Origin: Balanoglossus misakiensis | Lineage: Eukaryota > Hemichordata | NCBI GenBank assembly: GCA_040954595.2 | Contig: CM082582.2 | Span: forward strand, 7,688,001 to 7,752,000 | Length of the DNA stretch: 64,000 bases | Direction of reading: 5' to 3' | Shown: positions 1-13,458 of the stretch, one piece after another | Layout: each line of letters opens with the position of its first letter | Position numbering within the stretch: position 1 is the first letter of the stretch | Notes under the pieces: model-generated | Databases searched by the model: none | What the model saw: the letters and a program-made list of their open reading frames with translations, nothing else | What the model was told of the DNA's origin: nothing | Program-made: the position numbers and the translations under genes

Positions 1-3000
1 TATGAGAAACAATTCAATCATAAAGCTGCTTCATCACTGATTCATTATTCTCCCATGCCACCTCACAGACAATCTGAAAATGTCAAATCCATTTTTAGCG
101 GTGACTGTTCCTACCGCGGGCAAAAATCACAATTAGTCCCGAATATTAATGCGTACATTTTCAATTTGGTACGGCTTAAATTGTCCTGTTTTAAGTGTAA
201 ATACACGCGATACATCATCCTTTCGACATTTCTGGATCGGAAATCTACGTTTTGTTTTGGCCCAGCTTTCAGTTCCATTAGGAGAGCTGTAACTTACACA
301 ACCTCACAATCTCGTAAAATTCACATGTAGGGATAAAAGATGTTACTTTAATTTTCATATACAATGAAACAACATGTGGCATTTTATTAAGTCTTACACA
401 AACTTGACAAAGAAAAGAAAGCATATTCGGAAATTTCCAATGGTTTTGGAGAAATAGCAAGCAATTGCTTCACAATAATTGCATAAAGATACTTCAAAAG
501 TCAGTTTAATATTTCATAACCCATTTCTGAATTGACAAATTGATCGGCATTACTACCCATAGTTCTTAACAGGTGCACGTATCTTGTGCACTTATCATCA
601 TAAGTTCATAGAGTCTCTAATGAGGTAGAAGAAACTCGATTCATCGAAAGTTCAAAGCAATATTCTCTCACAACAGAGTTGAAACATTAGCCTGAGAACT
701 TTCCGATGGGAATACCATCAAGCAACACTTAAACCATTGATCTTGTTTTCTTGTGCTTTCAAACAAAATGTCAAATGGTGCAAATGTTCTTGCTTTGTAT
801 TTTTTTAAATCTCCATGACAACTAATATCTACCGTAGTTTATTGATTCCTATTTTATACCTTTAATGACCAACAAATCAGAAGATTACACATAAAAGATT
901 CACAGATTGCCTATTTATTTCAAATTTAGAGGTCAAATTTGAGGAAAAATATGACATTAAGCTCACACACAACTGCAGTTAAACTTATTTTCGCTTGCCG
1001 TAATATTGACAGTACAACCACTCATAAGAACATTATTTTTGTCTGTTTGTACTAAATTGTAGTTTTATGAAGGTAGTGATTAATGACCTCTCCTGTTGCC
1101 ATTTTAATGAATATTCAGAAAAAATATCTGTTTTACGAGTTTGCACTATAAAATACATTTATCATATCGAGTGCCTGTTTCCTGAACACACATGCGAATC
1201 CACCAAAACATATGTCATGATGTCTCTAATAGGTGCAAGGAATTTTATTCTGTGTACTCAGAGTAAAAATTTGAAAGCACTGTGTACATAGAAGAATCAG
1301 TGTGTTCTTTGTTCCTTCACAATTCATTTTTCTTCTTCCAAAGCAGCCCTGCCAGCAAAACATAATTTTCGTTTCAATATAAAATCTGTGTATGGTGTGT
1401 TATTTTTGTGAAAATTCCAGATTTGTAATGAACAAAAATACTGCCGTGGAATTTCTTGAAAATATATGAAACGAACAGACCTAATTCCTTTTAATATTTG
1501 AAATGCTAAACAAGATTAAAAATAGCAATGGCAAGCTTTGGAGATTGTGGTACAGCTACCTTTATAACTACACAATGACTGATAGATTTTATAAATAATA
1601 CACAGCTGCAAAGATTGGAACTTAAAAAGGATTATTCCAAATAATCCTTCCTGGGTAGAATGGATATTTGTTCATACTTTCTCCCTCCCAGAACAAATCC
1701 ATTACAGATTCTGAATGAAATTAAATGCTATAGTAGGTATTTTCCAGATTTTTATCCATGCCACAGGGAATGAACTGATAAATTTACATATGTACGGTAG
1801 TAGTGTATCAAACTTCGGCAGAAATTAGTTCAGGGACAACTGTTGTAGGCTCTGGCTAAAATCAAAACAAAATGGCTGCTAATCAGCCATATTTGATTAC
1901 ATCACAAAACTAATCGACATGCAGGTATGCATGCTGTTAGGGTATAAACTGTACATGTAGTACCGTACATGTAGTCTTCATGCCAACTTTGGAAGAACTT
2001 GGTTCATACATGTCAGTAAAGACAATGGACATGAAAATCAATGGTTGCCATGCGGTCAGCCATATTGGATTGTATCGCAAAACAAGTGCAGGAGTCTGCA
2101 TATCAATCATAGTATACTGTCCTTGAGCTTGTAAAGCATTTAATAATACACAGGAGATGTCATTATATGTATTGACACAATCTTTGCACAAGGTGCATCA
2201 TACTTAAACATGACCCATCTGAAATGCCTGCCAAGCACAGCATGGGATCTGACATTAGTGTCTTTTTTCTGTCATCTCTACTCGCTGCAAGCTGGTTTGA
2301 TAGACACTAACAGCTGAAACCTGGACAAACCGGGAGACAGGTTACTCGGGGGAGAGTGATGCATGGCTGCTACGTGCTGAGATTTCATTCCGAACTCGCT
2401 AAATTTAGAAAAGAGGAATCGGGAGAGAGTGAGTCAGTTGTTTCAATGGTGGCATCTAAAGTTAAAGGTGACGCTTGGAGCAATTGGGAGCCTCTGTGAC
2501 CTCTGACCTGCCTGTCAACACCTGAATACCACCCCAACGATGGTGATTCATGCTTTGAACGGTCATGCTCTGCTTCAGGAGATCGATCAACTTTGACTTT
2601 TGTACGAAATACAGAATACAGCACTATAGTGTGCCGCCATTTTTGCAAGCCTTCTCTGGCCAATTTTTTCATGGACATTTTCTGGGAATCTTTTTTTTAA
2701 TCTTCCAGCCCTCCCCCCCTGATATCAAATGGTCCACCCCTTAGCCACGCAGCACCGGACACTGATCTATCACAAGTTCTTCTGCACAAAACTGGACCCG
2801 CCACTGACATTCACAGACTACGAGGCACAGACGTCATCATTCTCCCTTTTTCCATTAGTCCTAAAAAGAGCAATGGCAACCTCATCAATTTCGAGCATAT
2901 AGATGTGTCTTTAAGAAACATGAGAGGGGGAAACATTAGATGGATATTAAAATTTATAAGTCAATTATCATTGACTGGGAGTGGATGGAGACCTGTACGA

Positions 3001-4831
3001 CATGATGGCAAGTAGAGTGTTTAATTGCGATCAGTTCACCGTTGTTAATCACTCCATCATACTGCAATTATGAGAGCGGGAAGCGCTGAACGACAAAATG
3101 TCTCGAAAGCTCAGCAAATCTGAAAGGTCAAAGTACTATTTCTGGAAATAAAGACAGAAGTTTGTACTAATTCTTTGACAACAATCAGACTTCAATTATT
3201 TTTTATCATGATTCAGAGATGATTACTGTCGGCATTTCAGGTTCGTTGAACTTTTCAGATAAAGCTCCCGTCTGATTGTTAGTCTCACATTTTGTTTTTA
3301 CAAAATAAGTGTCGTTCGTCACTTTTCTGCTCCGCTGCTTCCAAAGGACATTCAACTTCAGTTTTTTCCAGCATTCACCACTTCTACAGTCATCAATTCT
3401 TCTTCTTTGCCGAGTCCTTCCGTCTGCTTGACACCTTTCCAAAGTGGGCACGATCTCATCCGGGCGACGAAATCCCTGAGCAAGTCAATTTGAAGGTGTA
3501 TAGGTGACGAGACACCACAGCAACCGCATGGCTCCGATTTCCATTTGGGAGAAAAAGCGACCGTAGCACAGAAAAGAGATGCTCAACATAGAATACTGTA
3601 GTACTCGTTGAGCCATGACCTATGATTCACAAAAAGTCCATTCCTATTGTAGCACTTTATCCACAAGCATACAGTCTATTTTCCCTCGGTGATTAAAATT
3701 TGGTGTAAAAAAATCATTTCAGACAGCGCTCTTGATAAACCCAAAGAAGTAGTGTTGATGACATAAAATGAAAGCATGAATATTTTAGCAACATTTTCAT
3801 CTAATGATAATAAAGAATTTCCCGCATTGTCTCATTTACGATTAACACAAAATTATCAATCATATGTCACTTATTAATATTTAATTCAGCAGTGTCAGGA
3901 ATTGGATCTGATTGGCCTTGCTCATAAATACATAATGAAATTAATGAAATAAATATAGTAAATAATAGAAAAATAGAAATGAAGCAATGAATTTTTCATT
4001 CAAATTTTCAGGCCCAAGACAAACACTAACTGGTACTCACAGATTTACAAAACCCAGATAAATTCAAGAAAAAGTTGATATAATCATTGCGATTTTTGCG
4101 AGGCCCGAGCGTTCCCTGCAGAGATTTGGAAAGTGCTCAATGCTTGCCTGATATCAGCCTGATTAATCCATGACTGTGTCACATCACATACTATTGCTTG
4201 GAGATGCGTCTTTCAAGTGATACAATCCATCTCTCAACGGGAGCTTTAGTTTTCCATAATGATTAATTCCGTGAAATCCAACCAGAAGCCCTTTTCCGGG
4301 ATAATGTTATTCCTTTATTGATTTTTATACAATGAAGGCGAGCACCACTGTCTCATTCCGTTACTGCTGTACTCTCGATTTGCCTGTCCATAAAACTCTG
4401 CTATCAAAAATGTAATAGAATTGGTTCAGACCATGGTGTACAGAACATCCTACACAAAGAGCACACAGGAGACTTGTACACTTCAGAACAATTCACTAAA
4501 CATCAGTACGAGTAGAAACGTTTTCATTTCTCTGTGACATGTGTCATGTTCAATTTATTCAAGAAGAACAGCTATTTTCAGTGGAATGTCTTTCCACAAG
4601 AACAGGCTGCTTTTATCTTCGCCTTCTCTGATTAATTTTTCAAGATTTTCGACAGGATCGCATTGAAGATGTGATGCGTTCGATGCAGTGTGTGTGGGTG
4701 TGGGGTTGATGTGAGTTTGAATGGGTTTCTGTGGTGTGTCTGCAAACGTGAGTCAGGTGTTGTAGGTTTAGTGGGTTTGTGTGTGTCTGTTTGGTGGATG
4801 AGTTCACTGCATACATGTCTGTGTGTGCATG
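1..4831. other. Intergenic stretch without a supported gene
   Basis: AT-rich sequence with stop codons in all frames and no recognisable domain. The short open frames here show neither conserved motifs nor a consistent splice structure. It lies downstream of ZFAND1, which runs leftwards, so its right part could hold distal 3' UTR. The only structure I can point to is a weak direct repeat near 1.9-2.1 kb. Confidence 0.6.
1881..2100. repeat. Diverged direct repeat, two copies
   Basis: About 50 bases starting near 1881 (TCAGCCATATTTGATTACAT and following) recur in diverged form near 2055 (TCAGCCATATTGGATTGTAT and following). Both copies continue into a CGCAAAAC/CACAAAAC and TGCA-containing tail. 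This may be an old tandem duplication or two fragments of one dispersed repeat. There is no coding capacity. Confidence 0.5.
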
Positions 4832-5043
4832 TACTGTAAAACACTTTATTTTCGCGAGTTAACTTTTTCGCTATATCAAGAGAGGCCACTGTTTCGCGAG
4901 TATTAACTTTCGCGTTCTCTTATTTCATTCACTACATCGTTATCTTCAAAAACAATTTACGCGACTTTTTATTTTCACGCTATTTGGGCTCTCGCGTATT
5001 TGGCGAAAATTAATTGCTCGCGAAAACAAAGTGTTTTACAGTA
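4832..5043. mobile_element. MITE with CTGTAAAACACTTT inverted ends
   Basis: The element begins TACTGTAAAACACTTT and ends AAAGTGTTTTACAGTA, a near-perfect terminal inverted repeat that extends inwards through TTTTCGCGAG / CTCGCGAAAA. The outermost TA pair can be read as a TA target duplication, which suggests a Tc1/mariner-like non-autonomous element. At about 212 bp it has no transposase. The interior is rich in TTCGCG/CGCGAA words. It sits just downstream of the ZFAND1 stop codon. Confidence 0.85.
4968..4973 (-). terminator. Candidate poly(A) signal for ZFAND1 inside the MITE
   Basis: TTTATT on the + strand reads AATAAA on the - strand, about 480 bases past the ZFAND1 stop at 5452. It is the first canonical hexamer I see downstream of that gene, and it lies within the MITE at 4832-5043. 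A second one sits at about 4845. Use of either site is inferred. Confidence 0.35.
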
Positions 5044-5451
5044 TGCAGTTTGTGCACGTGTGCACAGGTGCTCATCTCTTCACATGTTTGTTGTGCGAAA
5101 AAAATCATGTAAATAATAAAGTGCAGTGAAGTGCTCTGATCAAAATACCAGTCAACACATACACATATCACTGACTGATATGACATAGATACCAAAGCTT
5201 CACTTTTGTTCGTCTTACAATGATGACAAGCAGACATTCTCAAGTCTCTCCAGAGATGAAATATAAGACTTGTGTTTATACCGAGTATTAGACCTCACCA
5301 AAAAACAAAGGAATTGATGTTTACTGAATATTTTGATAACAGCCTGGAGACTACCATCTGGTGGTCGATATATACTCTGTGGGTTTTTTGTCTGTGTGTC
5401 AGCAGTGTTTGAATATTAAGGCAGCTCACCTGCTGGGCTGGGCTGGAGACA

Positions 5452-8400
5452 TTATCTTGTCGTATAACACTCTAGATTAGGAATCTGCTCACAACTATCA
5501 TCAACGTACTCAATAATGATCCGTCCTCCGCTGAACAAAACTACCTCATCGCACTCTAATATACTCTCTAACGACCGCTCCAACGGTAAAATGATTCCAT
5601 TATCTTCATCGAATAACCGAAGTTTCTGCAAAGCAAAAAAAAAATAAGGATTATTCCTGATAAAACCAGTGAGGTAGAAAGTATTAGAGCTGACGGCAGA
5701 TGAGATATTTTAGGCGAGCTGCATTGGTTGGGCTGAACTGAAGTGACACCGGTGTAGCGCGCAAATTACGGAGAGCGATAAACAGATTGCGTCTGTGAGA
5801 AATATCAATTCCAGCGTCGAACTCAGAATTGGTTAAGTGCGAATACGGCTGCCCCAAGAGCTGTGCAACTGGGCAGAGAATTGAATAATTATTATACGTT
5901 GCTTCCAGTCAGGATTATTGTGTTTAATGCAGGGCCTTGGACTTTTCTATTACATAAAAGAGAATATTCAACTGATAAGAAGATGCAAGTCTCAATTACA
6001 TGTACTGCATTACTGGAAGACTATTTGTTTCTTCCCAAAGACTGTGCACCGAGAAGGATCACTATTTCCCAGCATGCAATGTTTCGCCTCAGTGCTCTGT
6101 GAACTGCACCGCTTTTTCATTCGTTTTGATCGGCCGTTTGGAAATGAACTTATCAGTGAGTTATCTACTTTAAAAATCTCCTCCAAGCTGTCAGTCTTGA
6201 AAAATTGTGTGGACCCCCCAGGGGATCACGGTGAGCAGTAGTGCATGATCCTTTTTCGGTCGACAGAGAATATCATATTATTTTTATGGATGCTCTGAAA
6301 TATTAATATATCGGTGCAATTCTTATCAGTTATATGGTACACTTCACTGCACCAGTACAAGTTCCAATCAACATCTTTGCTGCATTAATTTAGACGCTGC
6401 TAATCCAGGGTTCTCAATATTTTTAGAAAAAGATGGCGAATTGAGAATAACCTTCATTATAGCAGCCTCTTGTGATCGTGATTCTTAAAATGCCAGACAG
6501 AAATTTTCATACGGCATACCTTGGCTGTGGCCACGTTGTTATTGTTCGGTAACTTGGCCAGTTCTGCTGTCTTGTCCACCATCCTTCCAACTGTCCATCT
6601 TTTGGAGAAAAACATGTACTGACTTTTTGTTTTGTGTTCTAGTGGCAGCAAGACTTCAAAGTAGATTCTTTCTTCCTGAAAACATCAAAGATTATAGATC
6701 AGAGAGAATTTCAAAAATCACCAGTTGTCAATCATATGTACTTGTTAGTTATGACGGCACCAAAAGATTAACACTTCTTTGTCAAGAATTACATTTTTAA
6801 TGAAGTTTTTTTTGTTCTTTTAATTTCAATTTTCTTCACTGTTGTGACTTTTAATTTTTACTTTATCCATAACTTGACAATTTCCACTCAATACCTGCTC
6901 CTATATGCTTGAAAGCATAACAGTATGAGTTTATATCATTTTGATATATAATTTTCATCCTTATATTGTTAGAAGCACACTAAATGATCGAAGCAACTAC
7001 CGGGTATCAAACTTAAAAACAAAAGAGCATTGACAATGTAATCGACTCGACTCTAGGGGGCGTTCTCACCTGGGGAAGACCTTTGTCTCCAACTGCATGC
7101 ATCTTCATTTTCATCAGTGCCACTTTTGCGGCTGTTTTCTTGGATTTTGCTCCTCTTCCACTTTTCTTGGTTGGACCCTGTTCCTTTCTGGCTTCTAGGA
7201 TTGACCGGGAAAGAGGTGCTTTAGCTTTTTAAACCTGAACCCCAAATGGGTGCATAGTTGAGCTTGACAGTCACCAGCCCCTGCACATTACAGATTGGGA
7301 TTACAACACATGGATGATTGCAAGATACACCACCAATCTTTCTGTTGAGGGTGCGACCCTGAGGTAAGTGTTACTTGGGTTGCCCAGTCATTTTTCTTTG
7401 TATATCAAGGCATTCAGTGGGGTTCCAATAAATGTTCTCAAACCACAGTAAAAACACCGCACACAACAACTAACCTGTTATCTGTCTGACATGTTCAGCT
7501 GTCTTCGTCATTTTCTGTGTCGGTGCTTCATACTTTTCACAGCTGTGATCCTGTTGATGCCTGTGACTGCAAAGAAAAACAAGCTGTTTTACAAAAGGGT
7601 TACAACCAGACGTCTGGTCTTCAAATATTGACAATGAAAGGGAACCACTGTGTATATTTCTTTTTGTGATAATTGTGGCAATATGTCTTCTCCTGAAAAA
7701 GTAACATGTCTTCATTGCTGTGCATTTGTGAAGAATATTTCCGTGGTTCTCACTTGAGGCAGAACTGTTTCCCACAATGTTCACAGGTTACAGGCACCAA
7801 CTCCTTGTTACTGCAACCTGTCAATGAGCATTGGTAAGATTTGGGTCCTTCTATGCTGGGTTTTTCACTGTTCAGATTCTCCTGGAAAAAAGTTGGCAAA
7901 TCAGACAAGAATTCAACACTATGTTGCTGTTAGTTTGCTTGATTAACTAGGAGATGAGATTTAGGATGAGGGAAAACAGAAATGCTTTTTCAAATTAATA
8001 TAAAATCATTATATTTTCCAATGTTTTCACAAAATATCCCTTCAACTTTGACGCCTGTATTTCAGCACCTAACTCTAAATACAAAGCCTTCAAAAAATTA
8101 AACTCACCTGAGTGCAAGAATGTGAATCCAAAGAATGGTGTTCCAAGCTGCATTTGAAAAAAAAAAAGATATACAGTTCTAAGAGCTGTTGGAATGGAGT
8201 TGTGTTACAACATGTTTCTACCTCATAGAGTTCTTTATATCTCTTGGTAGCTGTTATTGCAGTGTTAGTACTACATGTAGTAGAAAATAGCCAGGCTTAC
8301 CAAAAGATTCTTGAGCATCCATTACAAGTAAACGGCAGGAAATCTGAAAGAGTATGTATACAACAGCATAGCATTATTAATTGGTCTGTAATACCCCACT

Positions 8401-9026
8401 GGTGAATGAATGGATGAATGAATGGATGAATGAATGAATGAATGAATGAATGAATGAATGAATGAATGAATGAATGAATGAATGAATGAATGAATGAATG
8501 AATGAATGAATGAATGGATGGATGGATGGATGGATGGATGGATGGATGGATGGATGGATGGATGGATGGATGGATGGAATTGGATGAATGAATGAATGAA
8601 TGAATGAATGAATGAATGAATGAATGAATGAATGAATGAATGAATGAATGAATGAATGAATGAATGAATGAATGAATGAATGAACGAATGAATGAATGCA
8701 CTCGATCTCTGTCATGTAGCTGTTTTCGACTGGTGAAGCCTGAGCTCTCTGTAGGTATCTGTATGCCTGCGATGCACAGGCGCTTGTTACCAAGGTAATG
8801 ACGCTGGGCCTTTTGTCTTGGAAAGAGTCCCCATTCCATGGTAACAAGCGACTGCGACGCGATGCAATGCGCTCGCGTTCCCGATCGCGATGTAAGATCA
8901 GAAGATCGGACGTTTCAACAACTACCTAAAACACTTTGATAGCCACGAAAAATAAAATCTATGACAGATACCTAATTGTTTACAGGTGTCCACGCTGCAG
9001 TGTTTTCCAACGTCCAACTCCGCCAT
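5452..9026 (-). CDS. ZFAND1: AN1-type zinc finger protein 1 (ZFAND1 homologue)
   Basis: Eight exons on the - strand: 9026-8972, 8343-8301, 8147-8108, 7881-7754, 7566-7475, 7224-7070, 6675-6520, 5625-5452. All junctions keep frame and give 280 residues; human ZFAND1 has 268. The protein starts MAELDVGKHCSVDTCKQL. Two AN1 fingers with Cys/His ligands span about residues 10-45 and 64-98, the second containing CEHCGKQFC and HQQDHSC. A Lys-rich linker follows, then a ubiquitin-like C-terminal domain in the last two exons. In the known family this protein recruits p97/VCP and the 26S proteasome to stress granules for their clearance. The acceptor of exon 6 (AAAAAG) is atypical, though the phase demands it. 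Intron 1 carries a long tetranucleotide repeat. The gene is head to head with PSMG2. Confidence 0.93.
8403..8699. repeat. (GAAT)n/(GGAT)n compound microsatellite
   Basis: About 300 bases of tetranucleotide repeat: a GAAT block, a central GGAT block of about 60 bases (roughly 8516-8577), then another GAAT block. It lies in intron 1 of ZFAND1. Because 4-mers cycle through all three frames without a stop on the - strand, it creates long spurious open frames of Phe-Ile-His-Ser and Ile-His-Pro-Ser repeats. Confidence 0.97.
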
Positions 9027-10059
9027 CTTTCTTGTGACACAGCAGTGACCTCAGTGACACGGGTCACATAATATGCATAAGCGGTCGTTTGGGGGCGCTG
9101 TGTTGAAATTGACACATGTGGGACAAGACAAGGACAAGACACAGCAAAGAAACTGCTTCGGGGCACGGACAATTCGGTCTTTAGAGTACCCCTCTCTGTT
9201 TGTAGAAGAATGTATGTCAAATGCTCTAACAGCCCGAATGATTTTAAAGGATGCACGCTTATTTTAGTGAGTTTATTGCACATTCTTTGACGGATAGGTA
9301 GCTAGTTCACTTGTGAAGCTATGATACTGATACACGTGACTGTGAAAGGTACAAATGTACAGTGACCTTGTGTGGAATGACTGTGATCCAAGGAAGATAG
9401 ACTCTTCAAAATGCTGATATAATTATCATAGTCCTCTGACAGTGAGGCTGACATGCCCCATATTCAACTGAGTGTGTCAACGGGGACCTGGGGACCAGCT
9501 AAACCATGGCAACACTGGTAGCTCTCCCAGACAAAAATTACCCATGCAATTCTTCTCTGATGTAGCATTCTAACATCAAGTATTCTGAGTCAACTTGAAG
9601 CCAAACACACTTGAAGTTGACATAAACTGCTAACTTGCCCAGTCAAACTCTACTTTTTGTATACCCATATAAAATTATGTTACTGGTGACACATACCAGT
9701 GCATGCGAGGACACGGCCAGACAGGTATACAAATAGCACAAAGCAGACAATTTATACAATATTGGAGCCTATTGCATACAGTAGAGTGAGTCCCAGAGTA
9801 TAATCACTGGTGTATGCCTATTCAAAAGGCCATCTGACCTGGGACTGGGGTCACGGACCTCAAATATGAACTCCCCAGTAGTCCATTGTATACCAGTAGT
9901 TGCAGTACACATACACCGGGTCTAGACTTCTGTATGCATTGGTCATTGTAGACAGAAATTTTATGCTTGTGTTTTTTGCTAATCTTACATTTTTGGTGTG
10001 CAGTCAAAATCAATAAATAGATTCTGGGTGCACACAGTGCAGATGCAATAGCACCGATC
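9027..10059. promoter_or_regulatory. Intergenic region between divergent ZFAND1 and PSMG2
   Basis: About 1 kb separates the ZFAND1 start codon (9026, -) from the proposed PSMG2 start codon (10060, +). It must hold the promoters of both. Nearest ZFAND1 there is a TGACCTCAGTGACACGGGTCA stretch of TGAC/GTCA half-sites. I see no TATA box that I would defend. The position of the PSMG2 first exon is tentative, so the true spacing may differ. Confidence 0.45.
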
Positions 10060-12997
10060 ATGTTTGAATCAGAAACTGTGAATGTACATCAGGTATTGAA
10101 GTCTGGTTCACCTGCAGCCCAATGTTAAGTTCTGAGCCAGAGCTTATCCTTGCCTGTAGTACACTAACTTCTCCTATTTATGACTCCATTGCAGCCTGCA
10201 GTGTCCGTCGGCAATGTTGGCCAGCTTGCAGTTGACCTGCTGGTAACCACTCTAGACCTAGAGAGAGTTGGCTTCATTCACGATGACTGTGTACTCCCCG
10301 TGTGTGGCAATGACGCCTTCCAGAAGACAAAGGAAACACAAGGCAAACTTGTGACCACAACAGAAGGTATATCACTTTGCATTAAAAAAGTGACCAAAAC
10401 AAATTGATAAGTTCTGAAACTGAGTCAAAATTTTAGATAGTTATATTTGTTTGCAGGTCGTCATTTGGTCGGGGTGATCCATGGTGATTAAGGGACTGTG
10501 GTGGATCAAAATACTTTGCTATCAAACCCAATGATTGAGTTGGCTTTTATGATTAGGAAAAACTCGCATCCGTTTAACATTTAGATGGTATTTAGATTGC
10601 TAAACACCGTTAATAGTCCATCAAGCGAAGCATAGAATGAAATGCAGTGGGACATTGTAAATATCTGAATCTTTTCAGATATTGCTGGCAATCTAGGTTT
10701 TGAATACAAAATATTATATATTAAAATTTTTCTTATAAATGTATAAGCAGAGTCAGTAGATTTCCATGTGCTAAACTGGATGCTGATATCACACACGTAA
10801 CCCCTGATATCAGTGCTAAATGTGGCAATGAGTAAACACTGCCTTCTGAAAAGATAACACAAGTTTGTTTGCTTTCGACTTCTGCATCCTGTATAAAGAA
10901 ATAGATTTATTAAATGCTTGATAGAAAACAAATGCAGTTGTGTGTTTGGCAACAAGGAGTGTGTGATAATGTCAGTTGCTAATTATTTTCAGTTTCAGAA
11001 TTATTCAAACAAGAGAAATAGGTTAAAGTTGTTCACATATTTTGGGGGTCTGACAGGGTCAGAGTTCAAACTTATCAGTGACTTATGTGATTGGTGATTG
11101 ATTGGAAGTGTCCAGAATAGTATGATCAGTTAAAAAAATAATTTGATAATTGCAGAAAACTGATGTAACTTTCATTGACACAATAAGTGTTTTTGACAAA
11201 AATCCCCCAGTGACATCAGAAAAGTCAACTTTCACTATGTTCATGGGCTCCTTGATATTAGATATCTCTAGTTGAATCTCTTAATGAATGAGGTAGTTAT
11301 CTTTCGTTGAAATCTGACAAGTGGACAATTGCAGGTCTATTCAAAGGTCAGTGGTATGATAAACAGGTCAATATTGCACTACTTTTATTTTGTGATCAGA
11401 TAAACTATGAGTATGACCAAAGTTTTCGACTAGATACAGATAGGTAGGGTGGCAGGACATTTTTTTAGTTGGCTTTTTCTGGTTTTGTCAAACATTTTTG
11501 ATCCAGCATGATGTGTGTTGTAATGGCTTGTTTTCCAACTTTTGTGAAATCAACAAATCACAATAGTGTACATTTCATTTTAGTATATTACTCTGCAGAC
11601 CAGAGCGTTGTGGTTGTTCAACAGAGGGCACCCATTGTCAAGGTAGGAACAGTGATTTGTTCAATATTCATTGCAATATATTCACTGCTCCATAACCTGA
11701 ATTTGATATATTGTGTTAGCTCATGCATTATGCCATTCTCTGGACTGGCTAACTGTGAAAGAAAGTGACATCAAATATGTCTTCCTTGGATAGTTTGTAG
11801 AACTTGCTGTGCAGTCATGGATTAACCATCCTGTATTCTGCGTTTTGCACACAGGGTAGACAGAGAGACTTCTGTAGCAGACTGTCGGAATGGATCAAGG
11901 CATACCAGTTTGAGAAAGTCGTACTACTTACCAGCAGCCATGCACATGAAAGAATAGATTCACAGATACAAGGGTAAGTGTGCTCACAAGAGTCAATGAT
12001 GTTCGCAAAATCTATTTGACTATTGGAAATGACAACTTCCAAAGTATGTATACATACAGCCTACTACCGTTAGTCAGTGGATTTTCCACAGTGTTACTCA
12101 ATACTGTGCATGTTGAGTTCGCAACAAATAAGAATTCACTATACAATAAGGAATTCCATCATAGGAAATGGCCCTTTTCAACGCAATTGTATTCTATCAC
12201 TGCAGCTCACCGCTTAGGTACCTGATAACACCTGCCTTGGAAGATAAAGTTGGAAGCGTACTACAAGGAGAAATGAAATGGTGTCCGTTTGAGAGACGAG
12301 ATCCCACCTGGACAAAAACACCTGACAATGAAGATGAAGACATTCCTGAACCTGCAAAGGGTGTTTTCATTCCAGGCGGTGGAATCGCTAAAAAGTTCTT
12401 TATTCAGGGGTAAGATTATTTTGTACAGCAAACATTTTCTTTTTGATTTAAAAAAATCCATATTTGAGTGATTTTGTAATTTTTCCATTTCTAACAAATT
12501 TATTGTGACCGACCAACCCATTTTCCCGGAAGCATATTGGTTACCCTAATCCCATGGCTTCAACAATGCTCAGTCTCATCTCTATGATTTATATTTTCAT
12601 GTCAGGTGCAAGGACAACCTACCCATAGTCATCTTATCAGTATTTTGTGCAGAGGGAGACAACATCCCAGATACATTCACAATGGTTTCACATCTGAACC
12701 AGTGGCTCAACCTACTACCCAACCAGGTGAGAAATTCAGAATGTACCCGTAAACATTGATAGGTGGTCATAACAAATGTAGGGTTACCATGCTCATATTC
12801 AACATAAATACACCAAACTGATTCTGGTAATTCCCACCGACTATCCCTCCAGGATGTGATGGAGAGACTGAGATCTTAAACACTCATGTCCTTCTATCTT
12901 TCAGCCGCCAGGCACGGAGCAATCACCCACCAGATGGACTATACCCAATTCTTGGAGTCTTCTCTTTGGAGCCAGTGTGGATAAATCTATTTATTGA
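10060..12997 (+). CDS. PSMG2: Proteasome assembly chaperone 2 (PSMG2/PAC2)
   Basis: Exons: 10060-10092 (tentative), 10195-10366, 11599-11642, 11855-11973, 12218-12409, 12606-12726, 12905-12997. Phases match throughout and give about 257 residues; human PSMG2 has 264. Diagnostic segments are PAVSVGNVGQLAVDLL near the N-terminus, YLITP, the IPGGGIAKK loop, CAEGDNIPD, and a C-terminal IPNSWSLLFGAS. The known role is a heterodimer with PSMG1 that templates alpha-ring assembly of the 20S proteasome. The first exon codes only an 11-residue peptide starting Met-Phe, as in the human protein. It lacks the few hydrophobic residues usually found before PAVSVGN, so the start could lie elsewhere. The gene converges with PCK on its 3' side. 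Confidence 0.9.
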
Positions 12998-13452
12998 TCT
13001 TCTATACCATCCATTTGAATCAGAAGGCAAGATTTTCACAGCCCAGGAGCACTAAGTCGCATGTGAAACCAGCAGAGAAGAGAAACTTCTGCCAGAAGTT
13101 TTGGTGATTGGGAGTTGCATTGTTTTATAAAGTAAAGGCAATGCCTAATATCATTGTAAGTCAAAATGGTCATCTCAGTCCAACCTCATTCATTGAGCTC
13201 AGTAAGGTGGTCCCTTCAGATTTCAGGATACAGCAAACCAAATACTTAGTTGAGAAACTGAGCAACTTCTGATCCTGAAACCTGGCTCCCATCTCCTGAA
13301 TAGAACGGTCTTATCCATGAAATCAGCCAATGTTTATTCCCATGCACTTTCAGACTTCCAGATCCAACCAGTGAAGTCATCATCGCACTCACTTTAATGG
13401 AAGCCAAAAATGACAACTTGAAACCAGTATCTCTGAAACTAATTTTTTATCA

Positions 13453-13458
13453 TTTATT
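13453..13458 (-). terminator. Candidate poly(A) signal, PCK
   Basis: TTTATT on the + strand, part of CATTTATTTATTG, reads AATAAA on the - strand about 900 bases past the PCK stop codon. Confidence 0.4.

Noticed and set aside
2753-2900. Possible exon after a pyrimidine-rich CCACGCAG acceptor, reading HRTLIYHKFFCTKLDPP
   Set aside because: The frame ends within about 150 bases without a donor, matches no family I know, and has no linked exons.
8297-8847. Open frames of 156 and 180 codons made of Phe-Ile-His-Ser and Ile-His-Pro-Ser repeats on the - strand
   Set aside because: They are translations of the GAAT/GGAT microsatellite in an intron. Only the short segment at 8301-8343 is a real exon (ZFAND1).
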